Positions 1 to 11,788 of a stretch of DNA of 64,000 nucleotides are shown here, in pieces; within the stretch, counting starts at the first letter, position 1, and every line of letters starts with the position of its first letter. This DNA comes from Lepeophtheirus salmonis. Taxonomy: Eukaryota > Arthropoda > Copepoda > Siphonostomatoida > Caligidae. The notes below the pieces were generated by a model. It searched no databases and was not told where the DNA came from. It saw nothing but the letters and a program-made list of their open reading frames with translations. The stretch covers positions 14,931,907 through 14,995,906 of the forward strand of contig NC_092584.1 in assembly GCF_016086655.4 (NCBI RefSeq). Reading direction: 5' to 3'. A program made the position numbers and the translations under genes.

Positions 1-640
1 GATGATGAGGAAAATTAAGAAACTTTAATAATAGTTGATGAATTAAAAGATAATAACTATACCTACATACGTAATACTTTTGCCTTTATACAGCAAGGAA
101 AATGAAAACAAGGTTTATTACGGTTTTAACAGAAGTATCTATCTTATTCACTAAGACTCTTACAGCAACAGTTTTAAGCTCTGTGTCTCCGGTTATTGAT
201 AATTTAATCATTCCGACTATGTGGAGTTAAACATTTTTCATCAGAAATATCCAAATACAACTACAGATTTCTGACTAAGTCACCTAGTATTTTTGACTTT
301 TTTTGTTTTCATAACGCCAGTTCTCTTTAAACGATTTTATAGCTGGTTTGTACAAACCAATAAAAACGACCAGTTAAAAATGAATCATTTTATTAATAAA
401 CAAAACTGTATTCGAGTAGAAAAAATAAATAAAAATCAATACATTTTCTTAATAGGAGTCCAATGTAAACGATGCAATTACATTTGAAGACCTAACGATG
501 CAATGAAAAGATGTATTTGGATTTAAATCCTACATGACACATTTTATGAAAATTGTTGGTTCTGAACCAATTTTAAAACTATATTGATTGTCCGAAATAG
601 GTGAAGAAAGAGGAGAGGAAGATTGATTGCGTTGTCTCAG
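1..640. other. AT-rich spacer, no gene seen
   Basis: I see no exon-like or transposon-derived coding signal. A 64-codon frame at 293-487 is low-complexity and has no splice context, so I leave it out. Confidence 0.5.
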
Positions 641-641
641 G

Positions 642-740
642 GAGTCCACGTTAAGGTGAGGACTCTTGTTGGGAATTTTTATTCAAGCCGCAGATATAGG
701 AGTTGAGAGGCTCTACAATCCGAGCTTTATCTGTGGCTTG
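642..740 (+). other. Two adjacent hairpins
   Basis: The first hairpin pairs GAGTCC (643-648) with GGACTC (659-664). The second pairs CAAGCCGCAGATA (684-696) with TATCTGTGGCTTG (728-740): 13 pairs including one G-U, around a loop of about 31 bases that can pair partly itself. The size suits a small-RNA precursor, but a chance inverted repeat or decayed transposon end is equally possible. No promoter or conserved RNA motif is recognised. Confidence 0.3.
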
Positions 741-1369
741 ACACAACTCTCGCCTCCTCCTGGATGAAGACGAACAGGACGTGCACAATGCCAGTTACTT
801 AGTTTTAACTATGAGACGTCACCGACCTATATAATAACTGGATTCTCCATAGGCAAAGAAAAGGAGAGTCAACCGTCAGCTGTCGGCAGCCATCTTAGGT
901 ACATATAATTTGTATATGAAGATATATATGAGACTTCTCTCTCACTTCGAACATTGGATAAGTTGAGTAGCCAAATTTACCTAATAAAAAGTTAAAAAAT
1001 ACATATTTCTCATTTTTTTTAAATATATCATGTTTTCATACCTTCATTTTCATATTATGAAAGTTAATATGCCTCTTTTTAAGTTTATTTCAAGTCTGTA
1101 TTTGTTCGGACGATTGAAGTTTTTCCAACTCTTCTCAATTTCACCTTTCTACCATTTTTATCCACCATAACTTTGATAGATACAAACGTATTCCTAACTA
1201 ATTTTATACAATGGCATGTGTCTAATAAAACAAAATATTTTGGTGGGGATCACTGAGATGAAAAAAGTATGTCCGAAACTCCTTGCCTTTTTCCAAATTA
1301 GCCCCCAATTTTTTTCACATAGTTGGATGGCTATTAGGTCCATTGCAAGTTAATGAAGTTTCTTTTATA
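741..1369. other. Spacer, no gene seen
   Basis: The sequence is AT-rich. A gacgtcaccga motif at about 826 resembles one near 6,230, so a shared ancient repeat is possible. Nothing else is supported. Confidence 0.4.
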
Positions 1370-2540
1370 TTGATTGAATGGAGCCTTCTCAGACATTGGT
1401 TGACAAGATTTGCTTTTTCGAAGCCAGTCGATCAAATCTTCGAATGAAGTCGACGGTTCCTTCAGAATTTTTGAATTATATCAATTGAAGGTCTTTATGG
1501 GAAAATTTTGGATGAATTTTGGAAAAATGGATGAAAAAATGAGCGACTGGAACTTTCCAATTCTGATTGAAAGACACAACCTAAAAGACAAGGGCCTTTG
1601 TTGGCGGCAGAGTCTCACATAATTCTTCTTCATCAAGACCAATGTTGACATATGCATAAAATCTTTTCCCATTCGTTTGAATTTTTTTGAAAACTGACAT
1701 TTCGTCTAATGTCAAATTGACGAGAATTATTTGCCTTCGATTTAAGAATATCAAAGGAAGATTTAGTAAAACCTGGATCCTTATCCACATTAGAATACCA
1801 TTTTCGAATGGTACTGAGACTAGGTAGGCATAAGTCAAAGGTATTTCTCACATTTTGTCGAGTAGAATGACAATGTCAAATCAAATGCTGGGAGCTTAGG
1901 TTAGTAGTATCTACGACTTCCCTTTACACCACTTCTGATATGCATTCTTTTTAAAATGTTTTTAGCAATGTCAGACATTGGATCAAGAATGGATAAAGCC
2001 TCTTCTGATAGCATTCTCTTGGATCTCATGTCTTTGAAAACGTCAACCAAGTTTCCTAACTTCTTGAAAAATTTATTCCGTTGACATCTGTATTTTTTAG
2101 AACGGTTTGCAAGCTCAGAAATCATATTGGTTTGCCATTGGAGCTTCTTCTTAATGACTTGAGCTGATGGGAGAGAATAGGGATGATCCAATTGCACATT
2201 TTCCGTAGCTCAATGTGGGAAGGATCTATCTCGAGTCCAGGAGATGGTTTGACCTTTTTAGGAGGTGAGGAGGACCTCATGTCTTCAAACTTGCGTTTTC
2301 GAAGAGTTCTTGCAGCTTTTTCTTGAAGGCGAGGCGGGAATGCTTTGAATAGAGTAGGCACAGCATTGTCTCTCAGCCTTATAACGTCCAGAGTCCGATT
2401 GAAGGATTTCAAAGTAAAATGTTCTGAACAAATTCTCGAAAACTTTTTGGGAGAAAAGTCATCTCGCTTGAGATTCCTTACCCATTGTCTGCACCTCTCT
2501 GGATCCTGGGTCGGAAAACGATGATATGAAATTGCCAATA
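1370..2540 (-). pseudogene. P-element (THAP-domain) transposase relic
   Basis: Read on the minus strand, this is a broken P-element/THAP9-type transposase. A THAP zinc-finger part lies at 2,538-2,340: the ISYHRFP, CRQWVRNLKR, ICSEHF and AVPTLF blocks are visible, but the first zinc-binding cysteine pair is missing. A basic, coiled-coil-prone linker follows (2,330-1,901), reached after a frameshift near 2,160-2,190. Next comes the start of the P-element transposase domain (1,850-1,720, DLCLPSLSTIRKWYSNVD). After another shift near 1,725 comes the block with the first catalytic aspartate (LVNLTLDEMSVFKK), then LPPTKALVF and SFNQNWKVPVAHFFI, ending near 1,370. The C-terminal half and terminal repeats are not seen. 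The fragment cannot encode a working enzyme. The family call is firm; the exact ends are approximate. Confidence 0.85.
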
Positions 2541-3205
2541 AAGTATTGAATCTGAACTTTCTAGTCTAAGTCGAGTAGAAAGTCGGAGTTAATGTTATAA
2601 AAAATCAGTAGGATATTTGAAAAGGTATTCAATCCACTTATTGTCAAACTTTTGCATTTAAAAGTTTTAAGTTCATGTTGGGAAAAAATTATTCTAGCTT
2701 ACTTTTGTGTTGATGGGTCACATATTATATATAATATGTTAGGTATTGTCCAACAAGGGAATTTCTAATAATTTCATTTATCTAACTTCGTTCCTCCCTG
2801 TTAGATCAATCAAAATCAGTCACAATTTATCAAGAATATAAGTAGAAGAAAATATGTGACAGCTGACATGGACTGACCTAAAAATACTATTACAATTTAT
2901 ACCTACATTGTACTCGTTGATAATATTTCTATCGTGTTTTGTATTTTTATTCAATCTTAACATGACACAAATACTACTATAAATAATTCAACCAACTACA
3001 TAGACGTATGTTTTTAATGCATACAGTGTGCGTGAAGGATTTTAGCCTAAATGTAATAATTTAAAAACATTGTGTAATATATACATACAAGCTGTTAAGA
3101 TCAAATCGGTGCACGTTTCAAAAATCCTTAAATTTTCACTGAGGCCACATTTTTTGGTAAATTTACTCGAAAATTGGCTTGAATTATGTATATGAATGTT
3201 GAGAA
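2541..3205. other. Spacer, no gene seen
   Basis: AT-rich sequence without coding signal on either strand. The missing THAP N-terminal exon of the P-element relic would lie here, but I cannot identify it. Confidence 0.4.
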
Positions 3206-3210
3206 AGAGC

Positions 3211-3658
3211 TCATTTGATATATTTGCCTCCAGCATCAATAACGGCTTGGATCCAGGCATAGAAGTAGGGACCTTCGTTGACAAAGTAGTTCCATGGTAT
3301 GTTGGTCATTGTCTTGTTGATGGAGGGAATCCGAGATACCTTGATGGCATGATTTATTTTAGAATCAACGAGGGCTCAGACAAAATTATTCATCGGATTA
3401 AGATCCAGACTGCTCGAGGGCCATATTTTCTTCCCAATGAAGTCATTCCAGTACTCACTCAGACCTTTCAGCGACTTTATCAGACTCTGGAAGAGCCTTA
3501 CGAATATTTTGCACGGTCCAGATTGGGACACCGGTCACATTTGAGACCTCCCAATTTGAAATTTCTATTTTGTTTAGAATCAAAATCATCATCACAGACC
3601 AACTTTGTACTTCCTCTATAAATTCAATCTTCTTTAAATCTGAAGTAGCTGTCGTCAT
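3211..3658 (-). pseudogene. Internally deleted mariner/Tc1 transposase
   Basis: The minus-strand frame starts MTTATSDLKK (ATG at 3,658) and reads a helix-turn-helix region (VSNVTGVPIWTVQNIRKAL). It then runs almost directly into the C-terminal end: WPSSSLDLNPMNNFV at about 3,425-3,380, then YAWIQAVIDAGGKYIK and a stop at 3,213-3,211. Mariner transposases are normally about 340 residues; this one is about 150. The part with the first two catalytic aspartates is gone, and the third, normally in DLNPLD, has become N. In-frame stops lie near the junction and after NNFV. Clear terminal repeats were not found. Confidence 0.85.
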
Positions 3659-3699
3659 GATGCCCAAAAATTCCCTAAAGTTTGTTGATACAACCACGT

Positions 3700-4075
3700 T
3701 TCTGCCGACAGAAAAAAAGACGCCATCAGACAGCTGAAGTATAATAAAATCGCTGGGGCATGTAAGCGCCGATTTTATTTAGACTAGAGTTGTATAGAAT
3801 GTGACCATCCAGTTTGACAAAATTTGGTACACCGAAAAAGGGCTTCAGCTTAGCTCTCACGAATAGGTGTATGAAAATTTTCGAGTTACATTTAAAAAAA
3901 GTATATGTTGGTAATCTGCAAGATATTAGTGATCTTATTAATTATTTATCCCTTTTTTGAAAATTCAAAAGTATTAACAAGTAAGAAGCAGTATAGTTTT
4001 TAAATGGATCTCTTTCAGTAGATTTTCATATCCCTAGTCAACGACTAGAGTTGTAACCAACCATGAAAAACGAGA
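3700..4075. other. Spacer next to mariner relics
   Basis: Probably the decayed flank of the relic at 3.2-3.66 kb. No coding signal. Confidence 0.3.
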
Positions 4076-4079
4076 AGGA

Positions 4080-4265
4080 AATCTGATCTAGTTCTTCTGG
4101 ATGTATGATTTGGACATCTGTTTCCAGAGCTCCATGATGCCGGTTTTTAATTCATACCACTTCCAGTGAGAGGTATTAACAGTTTGAAACTCCAAAAATA
4201 ATCCACACTTTGTAGTTCAGAGGATTGAGATCAGGTGAAAATGAAACTCGTTGAACTTTGCTTAG
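4080..4265 (-). pseudogene. Mariner transposase C-terminal fragment
   Basis: The minus strand reads FSPDLNPLNYKVW, the block around the last catalytic aspartate of mariner transposases (here N in place of D). A frame change leads to LWKQMSKSYIQ, the usual following helix. About 60 residues survive and the upstream domains are absent. Confidence 0.7.
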
Positions 4266-4334
4266 AAAAAGGCAAAGTGTAACGCAAAGCTTTTGGGAGA
4301 TTTATGAGATGGAGCCTCAATTATCAAATTTTTA

Positions 4335-4500
4335 CGTTATGTGTTTTCTTGACCTTTGATCTTGACCTCGCAAAATTTAATGATCAATTACTGCGACCAT
4401 ATATAGTCTTCGTACTAAGTTTGATCAATATCGATTTGTAACTTTTGTCGTAATCCTAGTGACTAAAAACAAATAGAGGCAAAAACATAACCTCCATTCA
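4335..4500 (+). repeat. Dispersed repeat, 'ttgatcaaaatcg…acaaacaaaca' type
   Basis: The string 'cgtactaagtttgatcaa' followed by 'aacttttgtcgtaatcc…agtgactaaaaacaaa…aaaacataacct' recurs at 41,370-41,470 and, in rearranged order, at 60,580-61,000. Copies differ by substitutions and insertions. The layout resembles non-coding repeats common in arthropod genomes. I see no protein in it. Confidence 0.6.
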
Positions 4501-5500
4501 ACTTCACTGTGGTAGTAATAATCCCCTAAGATGGCGTCTCCTTCAGTTAGGATACAATTTATGAAAGCAGTTAAATTTCTTTAATAATTATAATTTATTA
4601 TATTTGATATACTGTGTAAAACTGCGAAACAACGAAGTTTGTTGATAAAAACTAACTATTCTACATACAATGGACAATATGGGATAAGCAAATTTGGTGT
4701 ACGAACAAATGTATGTACAGTGTACATACATTGTACTAATATTGTACACTTGATGTATTCAGATCACGAAATGATATCGAAAAAGATGAGAAAAAAACCT
4801 ATTACCATATTCATTTTTTATTTATTTTATGTTCCTGTTAGCCAGCTAGGAGACTCACAATTACCTAGGACTAACTCTTCCTTATACATACATAAATAAT
4901 ATTAGTACCTACTTAATTTTTGCCTTCATTGAATTGAATCGTATAATTACGACCATTCTAAGAATTTAATGTAATTGAATAGGGCGTAAGTGTAGCTAAC
5001 TTGGTTCTTTGTTATTACTATTTACTAAGTCTTTATAACAAAGTAGCGAAACGAGCCTATTAACTTCAAGCATTGAAGTTATCTATTTTCCCACGCTACA
5101 TGTCGTTTTTTATGATGAGTCCATATTGAATATAGGACGGATTCACATTTTTTCGGGTGCAGGTCGGCTTAGATCTTTGGACGTAAACATTCGAAATATA
5201 ATTAAATATAATATATTTATATATATATATATAGTACGACTACATTTAATAAAAATGGTGTGTAACGAGTCTCTTCTATAGTGTTGGAATCAGAATAAAT
5301 TATGAGAACTAAATATTAATACTAATAATATATTACAAGCATGTTAATTAATTGAAAAAAATATTAGACTATGACATTTAATGAAATAAAAATTTCATAT
5401 TTTAAGAAACCCTTACCTAAAATATTTACTTTTTGTGTCAAAAATTTCAATGTCGAAATTCTCTATAACTGTAAGCATTAGACAACCCGGATTTTATAAA
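4501..5500. other. Spacer with TA microsatellite
   Basis: Contains a (TA)n run at about 5,212-5,233. A frame of 86 codons at 4,639-4,899 has no recognisable domain and no splice context. Nothing else is supported. Confidence 0.4.
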
Positions 5501-5850
5501 CAAAGGAAGAAATTCAATTGTACAAGAACTGGGTGATCAGAACAACTATACATTTTAAAGTTATTGGCAGTGTAATAAGTATCCTCACTCTCCCCTAAGC
5601 TTTTTAAGATCTCGAAATTCCCTCAGTTCTTTTTTATGACCCGTAAAAGTACGATCAATTGAAACTTTTTCAGATCATGGATAATACAAATTTACCTTTG
5701 CTGCACCCAAATACTTCGGATCGGGATTCCAAAAATTATCTTTTTTTAGCAATACTATAGCCTTTTAAGATCTGGAAAATCCCTCAGAATATTGCAAGTT
5801 TACTTATATCATACCCTGGTCCGAAACCCGTCATATTTCTAGTCACTATA
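5500..5850 (+). repeat. Degenerate copy of the 165-bp 'aagatccggaaaatcc' repeat
   Basis: Shares 'ttttaagatctggaaaatccctcag' and 'acaaatttacctttgctgcacccaaatactt' type blocks with the array at 31.59-32.15 kb and with 20.4-20.8 kb. About two decayed units are visible. Confidence 0.55.
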
Positions 5851-5944
5851 TCATTTTTGTCATTTTCTGTAAAGAACTTTGTCTTCCGTTTGCAATGTTA
5901 ATCCTGTTAATTCAGATAGAAGAGTTAATTCATAGAGTCTTTGT

Positions 5945-6100
5945 TAAAGTTGATAATTTTGGTAAGGATACAAAAGCGTGCGAGGAGAAGGGAAGAAATA
6001 CTTATGCTATCATTGATTAAAATAATAAATATCTTCCTTCCTCTATCAAGAACGTTATCAATTCCCGCCCTTATTATTCAATATTGATATAATATTAAAT
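5945..6100 (+). repeat. Dispersed repeat R1, copy 1
   Basis: About 155 bases, strongly similar to 56,068-56,218. Shared blocks include 'ttgataattttggtaag', 'gtgcgaggagaag' and 'caagaacgttatcat'. A reversed partial copy lies at 57,915-57,992. Non-coding. Confidence 0.75.
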
Positions 6101-6685
6101 ACTTTAGTAAATATCAAGATACTTAGAGACAAGGTTGGTCAGTCATTCTTTTTTTTATGGCGTCATAATATAGTCAGCTGTTTACAAGTTCATTAATTAC
6201 ATATATATATCCAGATATTTTATATATATGACGTCACCGAATTGGGCGTGTGTATCCATAAAATTTTCATGAAAATATCGTCTCTGACCTACCTTGTCTC
6301 TCCTGGTAAATACTAAACTTCGGAAAATAGGAAAAAAAAATATCACCTTGAATTTTGATAATTTTGAAATATTTAAAATGCATTATGCTTCTCTTTTGGC
6401 TTCCTTTATTGTTCGGGATGGGATTTTGTAGAGACCCATTACAGTTTTATTATTCTGGTATTCTATGAATAGGCATTCATAGATCGAGGATGAGTGAATG
6501 AGTGAACATATTTAAGGTACATTTTATTTTATCAACTATTATTTTAACCGGTTTGTCATTTTTATCACTCCTAGTTAGAATTGTAGAAGTTTGTTCTCCT
6601 TTAAACTTCAGGTATCTGCAGAGTTGTATAAAATATGCCCTAGAGAGTGGGAGTGGCTTTTGTTATTTGGTACAAGCTTTTTTAT
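6101..6685. other. Spacer, no gene seen
   Basis: Contains a tgacgtcaccga motif near 6,229. The 104-codon frame at 6,502-6,816 runs into the adjacent MITE-like repeat and is not taken as a gene. Confidence 0.4.
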
Positions 6686-6689
6686 TTTC

Positions 6690-7020
6690 CAAAAGTTATT
6701 ATCATTATTATTCAATTCTTGAAGACAAAACATCCAAGTATAAAGTAATAACTACTCATGAAAGACGGAGAGTAACAATGAGGGGTTCTTTGTCATTTAT
6801 AAGTGTAAGTCTTTAATGGACTCGGAGTAGAATTGAGGATTAAAATTGGAGCAATTTTTACCTACATCTTTGCTTGTTATGTAGGGGGACTTGTGTTTAT
6901 TTCCTTCCTCTCACGACTACTTGCAGCTGATCTAATAAAACTTCATGACAGCTAAGCTACTCTCCTCCCAAAATATTCTAAAAGTTGTCAGAATTACCAC
7001 GTTCATTCACAGATTATTTT
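6690..7020 (-). repeat. MITE-like repeat (family L), reverse
   Basis: Reverse-oriented member of the window's commonest repeat. Read on the minus strand it has TCATGA near a 'cagctgt' block, then 'tcctcaattctactccgag', 'gacttacactta' and 'actctccgtctttcatgag'. No coding capacity. Confidence 0.7.
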
Positions 7021-8105
7021 AATTGTCGGTACGTTACTGGTTGTAATAGTAGAAACATAAGTAATTAAAAATAAGAAATCTTTAAAAAAAACACTTTATG
7101 TTTAAAAAAAAAGACTTTATTATTTCGGAGCATACTTTATTTATTGAAAAGACTTTTAATGACAAGGCACAGCTTAATTAAAGAACGCATTATTATATGT
7201 ACAATATAAAGATAGACTTATACGAAGTCAATTAAGGTAGTTGTTAATGACTACTATCTAACTAGAGTGTTAATATTTCATGTGCTACCGTACAATTACA
7301 ACCTTTTCATGTCATTACATAATATACTACATATTTATGACTAAAGGATATCCTGTTACTTTAATTTCTTTGTCTTTTTAAAGTAACATTTAAAAGCATG
7401 CATATGACACAAATAAAGTTTTATGTATATCACTAGTATGAGCTGTCCGTTCCACGGAGGTAAGGGGGGGACAAAAAATGCCCCATATTTATTCTGTCAA
7501 TACAGAAAAATAAATAATGTAATTTATAATTTATGTTTGTCTATTTTCATCAAGTGTAAAAGTATGTACTTAATTTTTTTAGAACAATAATTAAAAACCC
7601 TAAAACCCGAATATATTTATCAATACAACCCAGAAAATAAGCAAAACTCATTTTAAAAAATTTCCGTGGTGGCCTTTTGGGTTTGATAAAAAAAAAGAAG
7701 AAGTTCGACATAATTACTCCTGAACGGGTATTGTGTACGGCATACTGCAACAGTTACGGCTGCTTTGAAGATCATCGAACAAATTTCCACTCACACGTAG
7801 ACCACTTTAAAAGTGACAATGCCCAGATACAAATTGCTAAAGTTGGATAAATCATAATAGTCATTAACAGTAAATAATCAACAGATTGCTACGTAACAAT
7901 CCTTTCAGTATGTCGCTAATCCAAATTTATGATTAATATTTTTTTTTTTTGTCTTTTAGTTCATGTTTTTTTATTTATTTATTACTAATATAAAGTTTAG
8001 TTTATTACAATAACCTCTGTTTTTTTACTAAAGTTATGTAAATTAAAGCTTGTTCAATCCAATGTCACTCAACGTACCTACTCTTAACTTTCCTTCTTAC
8101 AAATT
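7021..8105. other. Spacer, no gene seen
   Basis: AT-rich with homopolymer runs and no convincing coding or repeat signal. Confidence 0.4.
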
Positions 8106-8109
8106 TAGA

Positions 8110-8480
8110 CTAAAGTGAAGATTGCTTAATACATGCACCAACTACATCTTCCCTTGTCGTGCCTCCATGTACAACTGGAAGTATTTGTTCATGCAAATCA
8201 CACGAATAAAATTCCTTTACTTCCAATGAATTAGTATCCTGCGTAATATTTTGAATTGTTCGATCCATTGCTTCAATAGAATGCTTATGGGCCATAGGTA
8301 CGTCAAAATATTACCAAAGTATCAATACGCTTTTTCAAATTAGTTCTGCAATGTCCCTATTTGGGGTTATTGAACAGGTTGAATTCTCATTGATGTTGAT
8401 TGGAATCTGTTTGAGCAGCTGTTATATGATTTACAGCCATCCCAAACAAAACAACTGGTTAATGCAATCGTACCTTCCCT
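8110..8480 (-). pseudogene. Helitron Pif1-like helicase fragment
   Basis: The minus strand carries part of the Pif1-family DNA helicase found at the C-terminus of Helitron Rep/helicase proteins. The blocks IPININENSTCSITPN, then RDIAELI, then PMAHKHSIEAMDRT (ATG at 8,295) are in one frame broken by two stops. They match the family's 'IPIN..STC.I' to 'DEAPMAHKHxxEAxDRT' region. Further on, EQILPVVHGG and EDVVGACIKQSSL correspond to the 'DFRQILPVV.GG…ASI..S.LW' motif. The first ATPase motif (Walker A) and everything beyond LW are missing, and the glycine-aspartate-rich motif II stretch is damaged. The Rep nuclease half and Helitron termini are not seen. Confidence 0.8.
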
Positions 8481-9420
8481 TTTAATTTTTAATAGTAGAA
8501 TGTTGAACAAAAATCTTACTACCTGAAAAAACTGCACAAGAGGAGGAGAAGGAAGATTCAAAAGTTTATTTTTGTATATATAAGATGTTGGTAGGGTAGA
8601 TTTGGGACTATATACCTTATCTCCAGACTATACCCTTGTAGGATGAAAACAAAACAAAACAAAAAGGAGAAGAAATACGGTAGACTACCATGCATTAATT
8701 ACCTTGTAAATTTGAACGACTGCATTTAAGTCATTTATGAGTATTTTTCAATATATTTTCTTTAGATAGGCAATATACAGCATTTTCTTAATATTAGTTA
8801 TATATATATATAATAAAAAAAACATCAGTATAGAGAAGAAATCAATAAAATATATAGAATAATGCTCATATTATGAAAAACATAAACTAACAGTAAGATC
8901 TTAAATTGCACTTTATCTTGAATATAATAAATATAGAGTTCAATGTCATTATCTTGCTAAGATAACCGAATATAAAGTCTTGAATAATCCTCTTTTGTCT
9001 TGTGATTTTGACTTTTCTCTCTAGAGAGAGATAAATGTATATTTAGTAATACTATGGAAATCAAATTTTCTAAATCATCCCCACTTTCATTTTGGCTGGG
9101 AATAGTTTGTGCTAAAGGTCAATAATAGTTCATCAAATAATAATTAATAGCACGGATTTTAAAATCTCCACCCGCCTGACAATAATGTCAAATACAAAAT
9201 AGCATTTGCAGGCCCAAAATTAAACTAAATGAATGAATAAGATAAAAAAATAAAATAACAGAGAACTCATAATTAACGAATTTAAATTTTGAAGAATATA
9301 ATTAATGTTCTATTATTTTTGCAATCAATACTAAAACAATTGTATTTTTTTTTTTCACATTTTAACTTTAGTTTTCAGTAAAACAACTTATAATTAGCTA
9401 GTACAGCAAACATGTAATAA
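8481..9420. other. Spacer, no gene seen
   Basis: AT-rich; includes a short (TA)n run near 8,800. No exon or transposon signal. Confidence 0.4.
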
Positions 9421-9845
9421 TTTATTTATTCCTGTGGAGATCCTAGATCCTTGCGAGAGTAATATTCCAAAATGGTGACCAGCAATTTGGCTGTTCTAGC
9501 CTCAAAATTTTGGGAATTGTACTGGCATTCAGATATTCCGACATAAGTCTACAGAAGTTAAAAGGTCCCATATATTTTGTAAAGCACATAATAACTTAAC
9601 TGTTCTAAATAACTCTATTATCTATAATTAATTTATTTGTGTGAAGATCCTAGTTCTTCGCTAGAGTAATATTCTAATAAGAGGACACACAATTTAGTTG
9701 TTTAGAATAGGATCCCAACTCAATACATTTGGGAATTGCCAATATATTCAGATATTTCAGTGTAAGTCCATAGAAGGTAAGAGGTCTCTGATATTTTTAA
9801 AGCAAAAAATCACTTAACAGCTCAAAATAACTATTTATATGTAAT
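9421..9845 (+). repeat. Tandem duplication, two units of about 213 bp
   Basis: Unit 1 (9,421-9,631) and unit 2 (9,632-9,845) align along their length: 'gatcctagatccttgcgagagtaatatt' against 'gatcctagttcttcgctagagtaatatt', and later 'tttgggaatt', 'cagatatt' and 'cttaac…aaataact'. The divergence indicates an old duplication. No protein is encoded. Confidence 0.7.
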
Positions 9846-10324
9846 ACCAGAATATAATTTGCTTTGTTATCTTATTGATTTTCGGTTTCTTTTTTTTTAC
9901 ATATCAAAAATGCTTACGATTTACAAATCAAATTATCCTTATTCCTTTATTCTAGACCAGGGTAATCTACGTATAAAGATATTAATCGTGCGTGTCATCA
10001 TATGTCTTATGGCTTATATGTCTTACACACATATACAGAACAGTTGTTGAAAGTACATTGTGTGTATAGCACATGTGTATATTCAACTAGGCTTAAAAGA
10101 TTTTTCATCCAGTGTTAAGAGTTATGAGAGTTAATTTTCCATAAGAAATCATCTCTTTAAATGAAGGATTATGATTTCTCATTACTTTATATGTAGATTA
10201 CACTGCATTTTGTATAAGACTATAACCATTTGCTAAGATTTACATAATATAACGATATAATACGATGCTTCATAACTAGAGCCATTCATAAATAAACAGA
10301 ACTGTTCAAAATACATTTTTTACC

Positions 10325-10550
10325 ATGTATGTAGTTTGAATCAAGACTCGGTTCTTTGACTTTATGTCCGAGTCAAGTCGATAGTCCTTCTATTTTGCAG
10401 ACTCTTAATTAGAATTAATGTGTCACTCGATTTTGAGTCGTAAATAGCTCTGTCCTATTCACACTTTATTTTTACGAGTCTGAATCTAGTATCGAGTGTT
10501 TGAGGTGGATTCCATGTCGAGTCTAATGTTTTTAAGTGCTATTTGCAAGT
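10325..10550. repeat. GAGTC-rich degenerate repeat
   Basis: Irregular recurrences of gagtc/gactc (for example 'gactcggttc', 'ccgagtcaagtcg', 'attttgagtcg', 'tatcgagtg', 'tgtcgagtc') over about 220 bases. A shorter patch occurs near 63,585. It looks like a decayed simple array. Confidence 0.5.
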
Positions 10551-10679
10551 TCAAGTCCCTCTCTCTGCCATTTATGTTAATATGCTAAAGTATCGGGATT
10601 CGAAACCAATTATCTTGACTTTTTGGGGTATTACTCTAAATGTGCAGGCAAAGAAATGTTGTGATATCCATTTAAAGAG

Positions 10680-11340
10680 TGCGGAGGATATTTGAGTCGT
10701 GAGTCTGGCAGCTCATATTTCAAATACAACGTTGAATATTGACCTTAAGCCAAATAAACTGGTTAGTTAGGAGATTTGTCAGTCTATTGCCAGCAGCCCA
10801 GTGGTATAGATGCATTTACCTTTCCCAGGAGTGAAAACGCCACGCAGTGCTCATGATGATATCCACCAGATATGACATCAAAAATCATTGGAAACATGTT
10901 GAAAATTGCTGAATCGTTTGTCTGTGAAGTAAAACGTGAGCTGATTGAGCCAAGTTATGACTTTGAAGCTGTGGCTGCTGGAAAGGAATATTCTGAAGGT
11001 TTGGCCTGAACCGAGTAGATGAATTCATTGACAAATTCCCATGAGAGTCTTGGCCAGGGAGATAACTGTCAGAAACTATATGAACGGGGACATGAGGTAT
11101 ACAACATACAAGATGTAAAACAAGATACAAGATAGATAGCCGCAAAAATGGATTGCTGACAACTTCTGTGACTTTACCATCCCTGATGTTTGGCCTCCTA
11201 ACTCACCTACCTGTAATACCATGGCATTTTATGTGTGGCCATGGTGGAGAAAAATACGAACAGGACTGCCTCAAAGAGTAGGGACGACCTCATCAACAGG
11301 ATCAAATTCATCTTCGGTAAACTCCCCAATGGTTCATTAA
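10680..11340 (+). pseudogene. Internally deleted mariner transposase
   Basis: The plus strand shows a degraded N-terminal half. Its best block is LAREITVRNYMNGDMRYTT near 11,050-11,105, corresponding to the second helix-turn-helix. The frame then jumps to the C-terminal part: WIADNFCDFTIPDVWPPNSP (about 11,150-11,210), AFYVW, and KNTNRTASKSRDDLINRIK in another frame, ending near 11,330. The segment with the first two catalytic aspartates is missing. Several frameshifts and stops are present. Confidence 0.75.
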
Positions 11341-11788
11341 TTTCAACCCTCGTATTGAAATGGGATATGAAGATTAATTAATGTTAATTATTTCCCAAAG
11401 TAATGACCATTATACTTTTAATTACGAAAAGATAACATCTAAGTACGGAGAAGTTACACAGAGGATAATTTTCCGTTATTAATTATAATATTATTAGGAT
11501 TGAGAAGGTTCTCCTTTCTATAGCGGTCTATCATTTTCTTCCCCCAAAATCATATAGCAAGAAAATGATATTAAGATGAGTCTTAATTCAGTAATACCAT
11601 ATGCTCTGATCCCACCGTCACCTCACGCTCTTATACAAATCCCATCTTTCCCTATGGAATAAATAGTTTTGAATTACGAGCTCCGTACAGTCCCTATTTA
11701 GAAATAAATCAATAATTTTATATTTTAAATAATATACAAAAAAATAATGTTAACAAAAAATGTAGACAAGATTTTTACAAAACTTTTT
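11341..11788. other. Spacer, no gene seen
   Basis: AT-rich, without coding signal; probably includes the decayed 3' flank of the next mariner. Confidence 0.35.

Noticed and set aside
3196..3621. 141-codon plus-strand frame
   Set aside because: Antisense of the mariner relic at 3,211-3,658.
6502..6816. 104-codon frame with a hydrophobic N-terminus
   Set aside because: Its second half is reversed family L repeat; no splice or promoter evidence for a membrane protein.
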